Source: Ilyomonas sp965199845 (GTDB lineage: Bacteria; Bacteroidota; Bacteroidia; Chitinophagales; Chitinophagaceae). Taken from it: DNA of 64,000 nt. Shown piece by piece: positions 34,333-42,777 of this stretch. Position 1 is the first letter of the stretch. Each line of letters begins with the position of its first letter. Below the pieces are notes generated by a model. That model worked only from the letters and a program-made list of their open reading frames with translations. It had not been told where the DNA came from and did no database searches. The stretch is from NCBI GenBank assembly GCA_965199845.1, contig CBDATZ010000052.1, positions 372,001 through 436,000 of the forward strand, given 5' to 3'. A program made the translations under genes and the position numbers.

Positions 34333-35592
34333 TTGATTATTAAACGCCATATTCCGTTTTTAAAAGCTGTTTTTTTTTATAGTATTTCCGCATTTGGCGG
34401 TCCGCAAGGACATTTTGGAATGATGTTAAAAACATTTGTTCACCAGCGGAAAGATGTAACTGAGCAGGAATTAATGGAATACAATGGTTTTTGCCAGATG
34501 TTACCAGGTGCTTCTTCCACACAAACGCTTACGTTAATTGGTTATAAAAGAGGTGGTTTACCGTTAGCCATTTTAACACTAATTATCTGGATTTTACCGG
34601 CTTGTACCTTGATGAGTTTACTTTCTTTTCTATTACAATCCATTAGTAGTAAATCTCTTAACTCACACATTTTCAATTATATACAACCAATGGCAATCGG
34701 CTTTATTGCCTTTTCAGCTTTTAAATTATTTAAGATTTCTATACGCAATACCATTACCCGGATAATTATGGTTATGGTAGCTTTATTAACGTTTTCCTTA
34801 TTTAAAACACCCTGGATATTTCCGGCAATGTTGATATTAGCGGGAATTGTTACTAATTTTAGCGATAAGCGATATCCGGATAAAAAGGAACCAAGAAAAA
34901 AAATCAAATGGGGAAATATCATTATTTTCTTTTCTCTTTTTTTTATAGCTGCCTCTTTAAGTGAAACCGCAAGAACACACGAATGGAAAAATCGCGGACC
35001 TTACAATTTATTTGAAAACTTTTATAGGTTTGGCAGTATTGTTTTTGGTGGTGGTGATGTCTTAATGCCACTTATGTATGAGCAATATGTAACACGTCCG
35101 CAAACCGACGTAATCCGACAAAAGAATCCAAAAGCCTTAAATTTGACAAGAGCCGAATTCCTTACCGGTTCTGGTATTGTAAGAGCCATTCCGGGTCCGG
35201 TATTTTCAATTGGTTCTTTCGTTGGTGGAATGGTACTAAGTGATAAAGGAATGAAATTTCAGCTGATAGGTTGTTTTATCGGAATGATTGCTATTTTTCT
35301 TCCCAGTGCTTTGCTGGTTTTATTCTTTTTCCCGGTATGGAGCAATCTGAAAAAATACACTGTTATTTATCGCTCATTGGAAGGTATTAATGCAGCCGTT
35401 GTTGGTATTATAACCGGTTCTTGTATTTTCCTTATTATGGATATTTTCAACAGTGCTCATGTTCCGCTTACATTCTTATCTGCCAGTATTGATATTGTAG
35501 TGATTGCAGGTACCTTTTACATTTTATCCTTTACAAAAATCCGTGCGCCTTTTGTGGTTCTGATATGCTTGCTATTAGGAGCAATCTTTTAA
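34333..35592 (+). CDS. chrA: Chromate transporter (ChrA family, two-domain)
   Basis: A 419-residue inner-membrane protein with about ten to twelve helices and two CHR half-domains. The first has FFYSISAFGGPQGHFGMMLK, FCQMLPGASSTQTLTLIGYK and PLAILTLIIWILPA. The second has FGSIVFGGGDVLMPLMYEQY, EFLTGSGIVRAIPGPVFSIG and GMIAIFLPSALLVLFFFPVW. These are the FGGP/FGGG and PGP motifs of the family, which exports chromate or related oxyanions. The start is TTG at 34333 (MIIKRHIPFLKAV), because no in-frame ATG occurs before the first helix. The actual substrate in this organism is not known. Confidence 0.9.
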   Translation: MIIKRHIPFLKAVFFYSISAFGGPQGHFGMMLKTFVHQRKDVTEQELMEYNGFCQMLPGASSTQTLTLIGYKRGGLPLAILTLIIWILPACTLMSLLSFLLQSISSKSLNSHIFNYIQPMAIGFIAFSAFKLFKISIRNTITRIIMVMVALLTFSLFKTPWIFPAMLILAGIVTNFSDKRYPDKKEPRKKIKWGNIIIFFSLFFIAASLSETARTHEWKNRGPYNLFENFYRFGSIVFGGGDVLMPLMYEQYVTRPQTDVIRQKNPKALNLTRAEFLTGSGIVRAIPGPVFSIGSFVGGMVLSDKGMKFQLIGCFIGMIAIFLPSALLVLFFFPVWSNLKKYTVIYRSLEGINAAVVGIITGSCIFLIMDIFNSAHVPLTFLSASIDIVVIAGTFYILSFTKIRAPFVVLICLLLGAIF

Positions 35593-36162
35593 TTATTTGT
35601 AATATTGATTGGAATCAATTTCATTATATACAGCTTCGGGTAATAAATACCTGACGCTTTTTCTCTCTTTAATTTGTTGCCGTATATAAGTGGAAGAAAT
35701 TTGGAGTAAAGGCGCATCAAGAATTAAATAATCCGCCTTATAAAAATTCATGATTACAATTTCGGGGCGCTTATAAATAATAAATGAATAATCCTGCAAT
35801 AGGATGTCAGCATTTTTCCATTTATGAATATTTTGAAAGCTATCGGAACCTAAGACAATTACAAATTGGTTTTCCGGATATTTTTCCTTTAAATAAACAA
35901 GCGTATCAATTGTATATGAAGGCGTAGGTAATTTAAATTCAACATCTGAAGCCTGTAACTGAGGATTATTTTCGATTGCTATTTTTACCAGGTGCAACCG
36001 ATGATAACTGTTCAAAAGAGAAATTTGTTTTTTAAATGGATTTTGCGGAGACACAACAAACCAAACTTGCTGCACATCTGTATGAGAATGAACAAATTCT
36101 GCAATAATTAAATGCCCTACATGAATAGGATTGAAGGAGCCGAAATACAATCCAATCTTCAT
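35593..36162 (-). CDS. nadD: Nicotinate-nucleotide adenylyltransferase
   Basis: A 189-residue HIGH-type nucleotidyltransferase adenylating nicotinate mononucleotide to deamido-NAD. Signature residues are GLYFGSFNPIHVGHL (the GSFNPIHxGH ATP site), WFVVSPQNPFKK, MTPSYTIDTLVYLKE-type LPTPSYTIDTLVYLKEKYPE, VLGSDSFQNIHKWKNAD and the ISSTYIRQQI ribose/phosphate motif. It starts one base after the feoA stop codon on the same strand. nadA is encoded at 39749-40756, so two steps of NAD synthesis lie in this window. Confidence 0.95.
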   Translation of the reverse strand: MKIGLYFGSFNPIHVGHLIIAEFVHSHTDVQQVWFVVSPQNPFKKQISLLNSYHRLHLVKIAIENNPQLQASDVEFKLPTPSYTIDTLVYLKEKYPENQFVIVLGSDSFQNIHKWKNADILLQDYSFIIYKRPEIVIMNFYKADYLILDAPLLQISSTYIRQQIKERKSVRYLLPEAVYNEIDSNQYYK

Positions 36163-36163
36163 G

Positions 36164-36394
36164 TTACAGAATTTCCTCTACCAATATATTTGCAGCTTCA
36201 TCTTTCCTAAGGCTCAACAAATATCCCGAAACTGCTACCGATATTGGATCACCTAATGGAGCAATTTTATCAATATAAATCACTTCGCCCGGCACGCAAC
36301 CCATTTCCATTAATTTGATAAACAATTCATCGTTTGCAAAATCCTTAATCGTTACGTTTATACCAGCCGGTATGTCTGTTAACTTCTTTACCAT
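36164..36394 (-). CDS. feoA: FeoA-domain protein
   Basis: A 76-residue SH3-like protein: KLTDIPAGINVTIKDFANDE, KLMEMGCVPGEVIYIDKIAP, LGDPISVAVSGYLLSLRKDE. The L--MG--PG--I-----APLGDP-------LSLRK--A pattern is FeoA. FeoA normally assists the ferrous iron transporter FeoB, but no feoB is adjacent; it is instead coupled to nadD (1-nt gap). A separately encoded FeoB elsewhere, or an independent role, are both possible. Confidence 0.9.
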   Translation of the reverse strand: MVKKLTDIPAGINVTIKDFANDELFIKLMEMGCVPGEVIYIDKIAPLGDPISVAVSGYLLSLRKDEAANILVEEIL

Positions 36395-36398
36395 AACG

Positions 36399-36406
36399 CA
36401 AAGGTA
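36399..36406 (-). promoter_or_regulatory. -7 promoter box (TACCTTTG) for feoA-nadD, leaderless-type spacing
   Basis: On the reverse strand TACCTTTG is followed by CGTT and then the feoA ATG, a 4-nt gap. Confidence 0.5.
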
Positions 36407-36468
36407 GAATTACATTATTTTTAAAATCTCATGTGATAGTAAAATTAACTCAAACCCGTAAGGATGAG

Positions 36469-36476
36469 TAATTTTG
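36469..36476 (+). promoter_or_regulatory. -7 promoter box (TAATTTTG) for ybeY-mnmG, leaderless-type spacing
   Basis: TAATTTTG is followed by CAAA and the ybeY ATG at 36481, a 4-nt gap; it is divergent from the feoA box 62 bp away. Confidence 0.45.
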
Positions 36477-36480
36477 CAAA

Positions 36481-36918
36481 ATGGCTTTGGTTTCTTTTTT
36501 TAATGCTGATGTAAAATATAAAATTCAGGGTAAAAAATTATTGAAAGAGTTTATTCCTCAAATTTTCAATCAGGAAATCAAAGTATTAGAATCAATTTCT
36601 ATTATTCTTTGTTCCGATGAGCATCTTCTTGCTATGAATAAACAATTTTTAAATCATGATTATTATACAGATATTCTAACTTTTGATTTAAGTTCTGACA
36701 AAACAATCGTTTCTGAAATTTATATCAGCATTGATCGAATTAAAGAAAATGCAAGTAAGCATAGCACTCTATTTCAGGTTGAATTAAACCGAATTATCTT
36801 TCATGGTGTATTACATCTTTGTGGTTTTGGCGACAAATCGAAAAAAGAAAAGAATTTAATGACTTTGAAAGAAAATGAATATTTAGAAAAATACTTGGCG
36901 TTTCACGTGAAACAATAA
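36481..36918 (+). CDS. ybeY: Endoribonuclease YbeY (16S rRNA maturation)
   Basis: A 145-residue zinc metalloprotein needed for 16S rRNA 3'-end processing and late 70S quality control. Core sequence: IILCSDEHLLAMNKQFLNHD, YYTDILTFDLSSDKTIVSEI, YISIDRIKENA, then IIFHGVLHLCGFGDKSKKEK. The last block is the zinc motif in the Bacteroidota form, with the final His replaced by a GDKS/KDKT-type turn. It lies 9 nt before mnmG and both are read from a divergent promoter shared with feoA-nadD. Confidence 0.93.
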   Translation: MALVSFFNADVKYKIQGKKLLKEFIPQIFNQEIKVLESISIILCSDEHLLAMNKQFLNHDYYTDILTFDLSSDKTIVSEIYISIDRIKENASKHSTLFQVELNRIIFHGVLHLCGFGDKSKKEKNLMTLKENEYLEKYLAFHVKQ

Positions 36919-36927
36919 TTCAAAATT

Positions 36928-38796
36928 ATGTTCGAAGAATACGATGTAATTGTAGCTGGTGCCGGACACGCAGGCTGCGAAGCAGCTTCTGCAGCAGCAA
37001 ATATGGGCAGCAAAGTTTTGCTTATTACAATGAATATGCAAACGATAGCTCAAATGAGTTGTAACCCGGCAATGGGAGGAATTGCAAAAGGGCAAATTGT
37101 AAGAGAAATAGATGCTTTGGGAGGCATGAGCGGAATTGTAACAGATAAAAGTTCCCTGCAATTTCGAATGCTGAATAAAAGTAAAGGTCCGGCAATGTGG
37201 AGCCCGCGTGCACAATGCGATAGAATGTTATTTGCACAAAGCTGGCGACAAGCACTTGAAGAAAATGCTAACATTGATTTTTACCAGGATACTGTTCAAT
37301 CTATAATTACTAAAAACAACAAAGTTTGCGGTGTTGTTACAAGCTTAGGAAATAAAATCTATGCACAATCAGTAATTCTCACAAGCGGAACATTCCTGAA
37401 TGGTATTATTCATATTGGCGAGAAAAGAATAGGAGGTGGGCGCGTTGCCGAAAAAGCGGCTGTAGGTATTACAGAACAATTGGTAAGTTTAGGTTTTACC
37501 AGTAACCGACTTAAAACCGGTACACCACCAAGAATAGATGGACGAAGTCTGGATTATTCTAAAATGGAAGAACAAAAAGGCGATGAAGAAATTACCGGAT
37601 TTTCTTATTTACCAATTCCTAAGTTACAAGTTGATAAACAAATGAGTTGTTTTATCACTTATACAAATCAAACTGTTCATGATATTTTAAAGACGGGTTT
37701 TGATAGAAGCCCGATGTACACTGGAAGAATAGAAGGAACCGGACCTAGATATTGCCCAAGTATTGAAGACAAAATCAATCGTTTTGCCGACAGAGATCGC
37801 CACCAAATATTTGTAGAGCCGGAAGGCTTTAATACGGTAGAGATTTATGTTAACGGTTTTTCTACTTCCTTACCCGAAGAAGTACAACACCTTGCAATAA
37901 AACAAATGCCTGGCTTTGAAAATGCGAAAATGTTTCGTCCGGGTTATGCAATTGAGTATGATTTCTTTCCGCCAACACAATTAACTGCAACTTTAGAAAC
38001 CAAGTATGTAGAGAATTTATTTTTCGCCGGACAAATTAATGGTACAACTGGCTATGAAGAGGCTGCCTGTCAGGGTTTAATTGCAGGTATGAATGCACAT
38101 TTGAAAACAAAAGAAAAAGAACCATTTACCTTAAAAAGAAATGAAGCTTATATTGGTGTTCTAATAGACGACCTGATAAACAAAGGAACCGACGAACCTT
38201 ATCGGATGTTTACCAGTCGTGCCGAATATAGAACGCTTTTGCGCCAGGATAATGCAGACTTGCGCCTGACAGAAATGAGTTATAAAGTTGGTTTTGCAAA
38301 AGAAGAGCGTTTACAAATGGTTGAAAAGAAGAAAACCGAAATCAGCGAAATATCTAAAAAGATCAATACAACTTCGATTGAATCTTACGAAGTAAATGGT
38401 TATCTGCAAGAAATTGCTTCTGCGCCAATTATTGAAAAACAAAAGCTTTCGAAGATTCTGTTACGCCCGGATGTTACTTTACAGGGTTTGGTTCAATCTG
38501 TACAAAAAGTTTCTGATTTATTAGAAGGTTATAGTAAAGATGCATTATTACAAAGTGAAATTCAAACTAAGTATGAACGATATATCGAAAAAGAAGAACA
38601 ATTGGTAGCGAAATTAAGCGAGATGGAAAATTTTGTAATTCCCGATGTTTTTAATTATGATAGTATATCTGCGCTTAGCACTGAAGCTCTGCAGAAGTTT
38701 AAAAAAATAAGACCACGTACGATTGGACAAGCAAGCCGGATTAGTGGAGTAAATCCAAGCGATATTCAAATTCTGATGGTGTATATTGGTAGATAA
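36928..38796 (+). CDS. mnmG: tRNA uridine-5-carboxymethylaminomethyl(34) synthesis enzyme MnmG (GidA)
   Basis: A 622-residue FAD/NADH-dependent enzyme that with MnmE modifies U34 of several tRNAs. The N-terminal dinucleotide site is VIVAGAGHAGCEAASAAANM. Conserved blocks follow: MSCNPAMGGIAKGQIVREID, MLNKSKGPAMWSPRAQCDR, GTFLNGIIHIGEKRIGGGR, RLKTGTPPRIDGRSLDY, GPRYCPSIEDKINRFADRDR, GYAIEYDFFPP, LFFAGQINGTTGYEEAACQG and TSRAEYRTLLRQDNADLRLT. The C-terminal helical MnmE-binding domain ends normally. Known as gidA, it is often found near replication origins; a candidate origin lies about 2 kb downstream. Confidence 0.98.
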   Translation: MFEEYDVIVAGAGHAGCEAASAAANMGSKVLLITMNMQTIAQMSCNPAMGGIAKGQIVREIDALGGMSGIVTDKSSLQFRMLNKSKGPAMWSPRAQCDRMLFAQSWRQALEENANIDFYQDTVQSIITKNNKVCGVVTSLGNKIYAQSVILTSGTFLNGIIHIGEKRIGGGRVAEKAAVGITEQLVSLGFTSNRLKTGTPPRIDGRSLDYSKMEEQKGDEEITGFSYLPIPKLQVDKQMSCFITYTNQTVHDILKTGFDRSPMYTGRIEGTGPRYCPSIEDKINRFADRDRHQIFVEPEGFNTVEIYVNGFSTSLPEEVQHLAIKQMPGFENAKMFRPGYAIEYDFFPPTQLTATLETKYVENLFFAGQINGTTGYEEAACQGLIAGMNAHLKTKEKEPFTLKRNEAYIGVLIDDLINKGTDEPYRMFTSRAEYRTLLRQDNADLRLTEMSYKVGFAKEERLQMVEKKKTEISEISKKINTTSIESYEVNGYLQEIASAPIIEKQKLSKILLRPDVTLQGLVQSVQKVSDLLEGYSKDALLQSEIQTKYERYIEKEEQLVAKLSEMENFVIPDVFNYDSISALSTEALQKFKKIRPRTIGQASRISGVNPSDIQILMVYIGR

Positions 38797-38924
38797 AAGA
38801 CTGATTGTTAACCGTTTACAATCATTTAAGAGAAAATCTCTTTGTCAAATTGTGGTTAAAAACCTTCCGTTTTCTTTTTACCATTCTTATTCATCACTAA
38901 TATTACAGGTCTAAATATTTACCG

Positions 38925-39701
38925 TTGCGGTTTTTCTTGTTATGTCTTTTTTTTATTTGCTTTTTTCTGGTAGCAGGAAAAGCTCAATCTTTACGGCTGT
39001 CCGGTTCGGTGTATGATTTTAGCAATCGTTTTCCGATAGAATCGGTTGCAGTGCAATGCACGTGCGGCAGCGGAACTCTTACAGATTCAAACGGACATTA
39101 TACAATTTTGGTAACGCAGCGGGATTCTATTTATTTTTCTTATTTAGGTAAAAACACAATCAAATATCCAATTGATACCATCCGTTACCCGGAAGCTTTT
39201 GAAATTGGTTTACATGTAGATGCTAAATGGCTGCCCGATGTAAAAGTGCAAACACATAATTATTATATGGATTCTGTAGAAAACCGGCGCGCATACGCTA
39301 AAGTTTTCAATTATCAAAAGCCGGGATTATCGCTAAACAGAAGTACACCTTCTACTTATGTACCAGGTTCTGTTACAGTCGGATTGGATTTGGATGCGTT
39401 GATCAATGTTTTTCGTTTTCGAAGAAACCGGCAGATGCTAAGCTTTCAAAACCGCTTGCTAAAAGAAGAACAGGATAAATACATTACTCACCGTTATAGT
39501 ATCAGGTTAGTAAAACAACTTACCAAATTAGATACGCCGGAGCTGGAAAAATTTATGGACGCTTATCGCCCGGAATACAGCATTTTACAGCAAATGAACG
39601 ATTTGGAACTGGGATATTATATTGAGTTATGTTATAAAGATTATCAGGTAAGAAAAAACACCCGAAATAACAATGGCAGAAGTATTTTAGGAACTAATTA
39701 A
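38925..39701 (+). CDS. Exported protein with a CarboxypepD_reg-like domain
   Basis: A 258-residue protein with a signal peptide (RFFLLCLFFICFFLVAGKAQ). Residues about 22-110 are a carboxypeptidase regulatory-like beta-sandwich: SLRLSGSVYDFSNRFPIESV, AVQCTCGSGTLTDSNGHYTI, RDSIYFSYLGKNTIKYPID. The G-V-D-----PI--V-V-----GT-TD--G-Y-I pattern seen at the start of Bacteroidota surface proteins is clear. The C-terminal half is helical, charged and unassigned. The start is a TTG (38925-38927): a stop lies 24 nt upstream and no ATG precedes the signal peptide. Probably periplasmic; role unknown. Confidence 0.75.
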   Translation: MRFFLLCLFFICFFLVAGKAQSLRLSGSVYDFSNRFPIESVAVQCTCGSGTLTDSNGHYTILVTQRDSIYFSYLGKNTIKYPIDTIRYPEAFEIGLHVDAKWLPDVKVQTHNYYMDSVENRRAYAKVFNYQKPGLSLNRSTPSTYVPGSVTVGLDLDALINVFRFRRNRQMLSFQNRLLKEEQDKYITHRYSIRLVKQLTKLDTPELEKFMDAYRPEYSILQQMNDLELGYYIELCYKDYQVRKNTRNNNGRSILGTN

Positions 39702-39748
39702 ATACACGTCTGCCATTTTACAATTCAGCCTTATCACAAGCTTTTAAT

Positions 39749-40756
39749 TCAGCCAATCAGCCCAGCCTTTCTGCTTATGTCTAACATCCGCTCAATCGGC
39801 TTTAAAGCAGCCATTCTAAGGTTTTCCGGCATCGTTAACTCCGGCGTTTCATATTCCATGCACAAATACACTTTTTCAAGCGAATTCAGCTTCATGTGCG
39901 GACAATCGTTGCACGCGCAGCTATTATCCGGCGGCGCAGGAATAAACGTCTTATCCGGCGCATCTTTCTGCATCTGGTGAAGAATGCCGGTTTCTGTTGC
40001 TACAATATATTCCTGACCTTCATCCTGCACAGCATACCTAAGAATTTGCGTTGTACTTCCAATATAATCGGCAACGCGCAATACAGCCTCTTCACATTCC
40101 GGATGCGCTAATACTTTCGCATTCGGATGACGAACTTTTAACTTAGTAATTTTTTCTAAGCTAAAAATTTCATGCACCATACAAGCGCCATTCCAGAGAA
40201 GCATGTTTCGGCCGGTCTTTTTATTTAAGTAAGCACCTAAATTTTTATCAGGTGCAAATATGATAGGCTGATCTTCAGGAATACTTTCAATAATCTTTAC
40301 CGCGTTGCTGCTTGTACAGATAATATCGCTCAAGGCTTTTATTTCGGCAGAACAATTTACATAGCTCACAACAATATGATCGGGATGCTTTTCTTTAAAC
40401 GCTTTAAAGAGCGGTGCCGGCGCACTATCGGCCAGCGAACAACCTGCATTCAAATCGGGTAATAAAACTTTTCGGGTCGGATTTAGAATTTTGGCTGTTT
40501 CAGCCATGAAATGAACACCGGCGAACACAATTACGTCCGCATTTGTTTTAGCGGCGTATTGCGCCAATCCGAGGCTGTCACCGATATAATCGGCCACATC
40601 CTGTATATCCGCATCCTGGTAATAGTGTGCGAGCAGCACTGCGTTCTTTTCTTTCTTTAGCCGTTCTATTTCTTTAAACAAATCAATGGTCGGGTCTATA
40701 TCAATATCCAGAAAGCCACGTTTCGGAACTTTCCGGATTGCTTCTTCAATGTTCAT
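39749..40756 (-). CDS. nadA: Quinolinate synthase A
   Basis: A 335-residue [4Fe-4S] enzyme condensing iminoaspartate and dihydroxyacetone phosphate to quinolinate in NAD synthesis. Conserved parts: LKKEKNAVLLAHYYQDADIQ, VADYIGDSLGLAQYAA, VIVFAGVHFMAETAKILNP, LPDLNAGCSLADSAP, VVSYVNCSAEIKALSDIICT, WNGACMVHEIF, HPECEEAV and ETGILHQMQKDAP. The C-terminal Cys region is NSCACNDCPHMKLNSLEKVY. Cluster ligand cysteines are present. The 394 bp upstream of its start form the candidate replication origin. Confidence 0.97.
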   Translation of the reverse strand: MNIEEAIRKVPKRGFLDIDIDPTIDLFKEIERLKKEKNAVLLAHYYQDADIQDVADYIGDSLGLAQYAAKTNADVIVFAGVHFMAETAKILNPTRKVLLPDLNAGCSLADSAPAPLFKAFKEKHPDHIVVSYVNCSAEIKALSDIICTSSNAVKIIESIPEDQPIIFAPDKNLGAYLNKKTGRNMLLWNGACMVHEIFSLEKITKLKVRHPNAKVLAHPECEEAVLRVADYIGSTTQILRYAVQDEGQEYIVATETGILHQMQKDAPDKTFIPAPPDNSCACNDCPHMKLNSLEKVYLCMEYETPELTMPENLRMAALKPIERMLDISRKAGLIG

Positions 40757-41150
40757 AACTACTGTAGTATTTATTTAATAATACTTATTTATATAAAATA
40801 CCTATTACTATTACGGGTGTGTATATCGTGATAACTTAGTTATACACACAATACAAAGTTAATTAAAGACTGGCTTTTCAACAGGAATCTCCACAAACCT
40901 TAACAGAGGAAAGATAATACCATCAAGCTCTTTTAACCATTACCCACATTTGAAAAAGCCCGGGCCGGATTTATTCACATTCAGTAATTCACAAGTCATT
41001 CACTGTGCATTCACAGCTTACAAATGGTTTGTATTTTTCCATTTTCCTCAACTATCTAAAATCTGCCGGAACTTATTCTATTAGTTTCCACAAATAAAAA
41101 GGAGCAAAGCAGCGTTTTACACCTGAAAGAGACCTTATTCACATAACTAT
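40757..41150. other. Candidate chromosomal replication origin (oriC)
   Basis: Three exact DnaA boxes TTATNCACA on the forward strand (40840-40848, 40971-40979, 41135-41143). Two more have one mismatch (TTACCCACA 40940-40948; TAATTCACA 40985-40993) and four have two mismatches, all in the same direction. On the reverse strand a one-mismatch box ATATACACA (40818-40826) is followed immediately by CCCG (40814-40817) and then TAATAGTAATAG (40802-40813). The latter is a run of TAN trinucleotides like a DnaA-trio, leading into the nearly pure A+T stretch 40762-40801. Box, GC-rich spacer, DnaA-trio and A+T duplex-unwinding region is the order of the basal unwinding system described for bacterial origins. 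No coding potential. The function is inferred from motif order and density. Confidence 0.7.
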
Positions 41151-41207
41151 GTGAAAAGAGAAATCTTATCAGAAATGAACCATTTATTTGCACGTAAAAT
41201 TTTTTTA

Positions 41208-41744
41208 ATGAGAAATTTGTTTTTAGGTATTTGTATTGTAGTCTTATGTATTACAGTTAGTAGTTGTTTAAAAAACAGTTCTTCCGGATCGACAACAACC
41301 TGCACGCCGGTAACCATTACAACGAAAGCACCGGACAGTGAAGTAGTAAAATTAAAAACGTATTTAGATTCGAACCATATTATAGCTACGCAAGACAGCC
41401 GCGGGTTCTTTTATACAATGGATACTACGGTTGCCGATACAGCCGCAACCGCGCACGCAACAACATGTTCGTATTTAGCCGTTGTTTATAAAGGCAAATT
41501 TTTAAACGGACAAGTGTTTGACAGCAGCGTAAACAATACTGCAACAACTGTTAGGTTAGTCGCAGCGATTTATGGCTGGCAAGAGGCTGTTCCGCTAATG
41601 AGGAGAAATGCCTCTATGGTATTATATCTGCCGCCAAGCCTGGCTTACGGCGCAGCCGGAGCCAGTAGCAATGGTGTTCAGGTTGTTCCGGGAAATGCGT
41701 ATTTAATTTTCAATATTAAATTGTATGATTTCACTTCGCAGTAA
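41208..41744 (+). CDS. FKBP-type peptidyl-prolyl cis-trans isomerase lipoprotein
   Basis: A 178-residue lipoprotein. The ATG at 41208 gives MRNLFLGICIVVLCITVSSC with lipobox VSSC; an upstream ATG would place 19 polar residues in front. A Ser/Thr-rich linker is followed by an FKBP domain: DSRGFFYTMD, LAVVYKGKFLNGQVFDSSVN, YGWQEAVPLMRRNASMVLYL, PPSLAYGAAGA and VVPGNAYLIFNIKLYDF. The Y-G---G--FDSS, W-EA-PLM---G, P--LAYG and P-N--L-F-I-L blocks line the isomerase pocket. It probably assists folding of outer-membrane or secreted proteins in the periplasm. Confidence 0.9.
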   Translation: MRNLFLGICIVVLCITVSSCLKNSSSGSTTTCTPVTITTKAPDSEVVKLKTYLDSNHIIATQDSRGFFYTMDTTVADTAATAHATTCSYLAVVYKGKFLNGQVFDSSVNNTATTVRLVAAIYGWQEAVPLMRRNASMVLYLPPSLAYGAAGASSNGVQVVPGNAYLIFNIKLYDFTSQ

Positions 41745-41773
41745 GAATAAGAATAGTTCTATATCAAATTAAG

Positions 41774-41815
41774 ATAAACCAAAAGAGAAGGCAATTGCCT
41801 TCTCTTTTGGTTTAT
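41774..41815. terminator. Bidirectional terminator between convergent genes
   Basis: A perfect 42-bp palindrome centred at 41794/41795 (GGCAATTGCC core, AAAAGAGAAG/CTTCTCTTTT arms) between the FKBP gene and the convergent nucleotidyltransferase gene. Confidence 0.8.
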
Positions 41816-41829
41816 AACATTAGAATCAT

Positions 41830-42729
41830 TTACGCCCATAAATTCTCGGGATATTCACCATTTTTCACTAAAGCATCCACGCTGGCTTTTACCACAGGCG
41901 CATCTTCTTTATACGTAACACCAAACCATTTTGCGCTGGTTGGTATCACTTCTAATTTACCCAAGCCATCTTTAATAAACTGATCGGCTACTTTCGGCAT
42001 CAGGAATTCAGATTTCGGATCGTTAATATTTTTCGCTAAAAATTCCTGGAACAAACGTTCGCAAAGCGAAATAAAATTCGGCGCAAAACAGAAAAAATTC
42101 ATGCTCACTTTGGTATCTTCGGTAAGCGGCACCAACTGGTTGCCTTCTTCATATACAATACCATTGTCTTTTCGGTAAATTTTCAGTCGCTCGTCAATGC
42201 CCGTCAATTCATTGTTATCGTTCGTACCAATAACGCCACGGCTTACACTTCCGTTTTCACTCAATGTGTTAGAAAGCTCGTAGCCAAGCACGGCGTATCT
42301 ATCATCGGCAACACGGGTTGTAAGAAAATCATACGCTTTTACAAACGCATCTGTTCCATAAAAATCGTCTGCATTAATAACGGCAAACGGCTCATTTACC
42401 GCGCTTTTGCAGCAAAGAACAGCTTGACCGGTTCCCCAGGGTTTTACACGATCGGCAGGAACGGTAAAGCCATCTGTAAACGCATCCAGTTTCTGGTAAA
42501 CATATTCTGTTTGTATTTTTCCTTTTAGCTTCGGTTCAAAAATGCCTATAAAAGTGGTAGCAAAATCTTCACGAATAATAAACACCACTTTTGTAAAACC
42601 GGCTTGTATGGCATCGTAAATTGAATAATCCATAATGGTTTCGCCCGACGGACCAAAAGATTGTGTCTGTTTCATACTTCCATAGCGGCTGGCCATGCCG
42701 GCTGCAAGAATTACCAAGGTTGGCTGCAT
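41830..42729 (-). CDS. Sugar nucleotidyltransferase family protein
   Basis: A 299-residue NTP_transferase-fold protein. The start at 42729 (MQPTLVILAAGMASRYGSMK) fits the family; an upstream ATG adds 18 residues that overlap the divergent gene. Motifs are LVILAAGMASRYGSMKQ (nucleotide-binding loop), IMDYSIYDAIQAGFTKVVFI, GTGQAVLCCKSAVNEPFAVI and NADDFYG (metal-binding Asp pair). LAAGMASRYG-KQ is typical of Bacteroidota enzymes annotated as nucleotidyltransferases acting on sugar phosphates. The exact sugar is unknown. It is divergent from the ACC deaminase-like gene, with 48 bp between start codons. Confidence 0.85.
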   Translation of the reverse strand: MQPTLVILAAGMASRYGSMKQTQSFGPSGETIMDYSIYDAIQAGFTKVVFIIREDFATTFIGIFEPKLKGKIQTEYVYQKLDAFTDGFTVPADRVKPWGTGQAVLCCKSAVNEPFAVINADDFYGTDAFVKAYDFLTTRVADDRYAVLGYELSNTLSENGSVSRGVIGTNDNNELTGIDERLKIYRKDNGIVYEEGNQLVPLTEDTKVSMNFFCFAPNFISLCERLFQEFLAKNINDPKSEFLMPKVADQFIKDGLGKLEVIPTSAKWFGVTYKEDAPVVKASVDALVKNGEYPENLWA

Positions 42730-42777
42730 AGAATAATTTTTTTTAAAACTTTGCGAAGCTAACCCAAAGAGGGTAGT

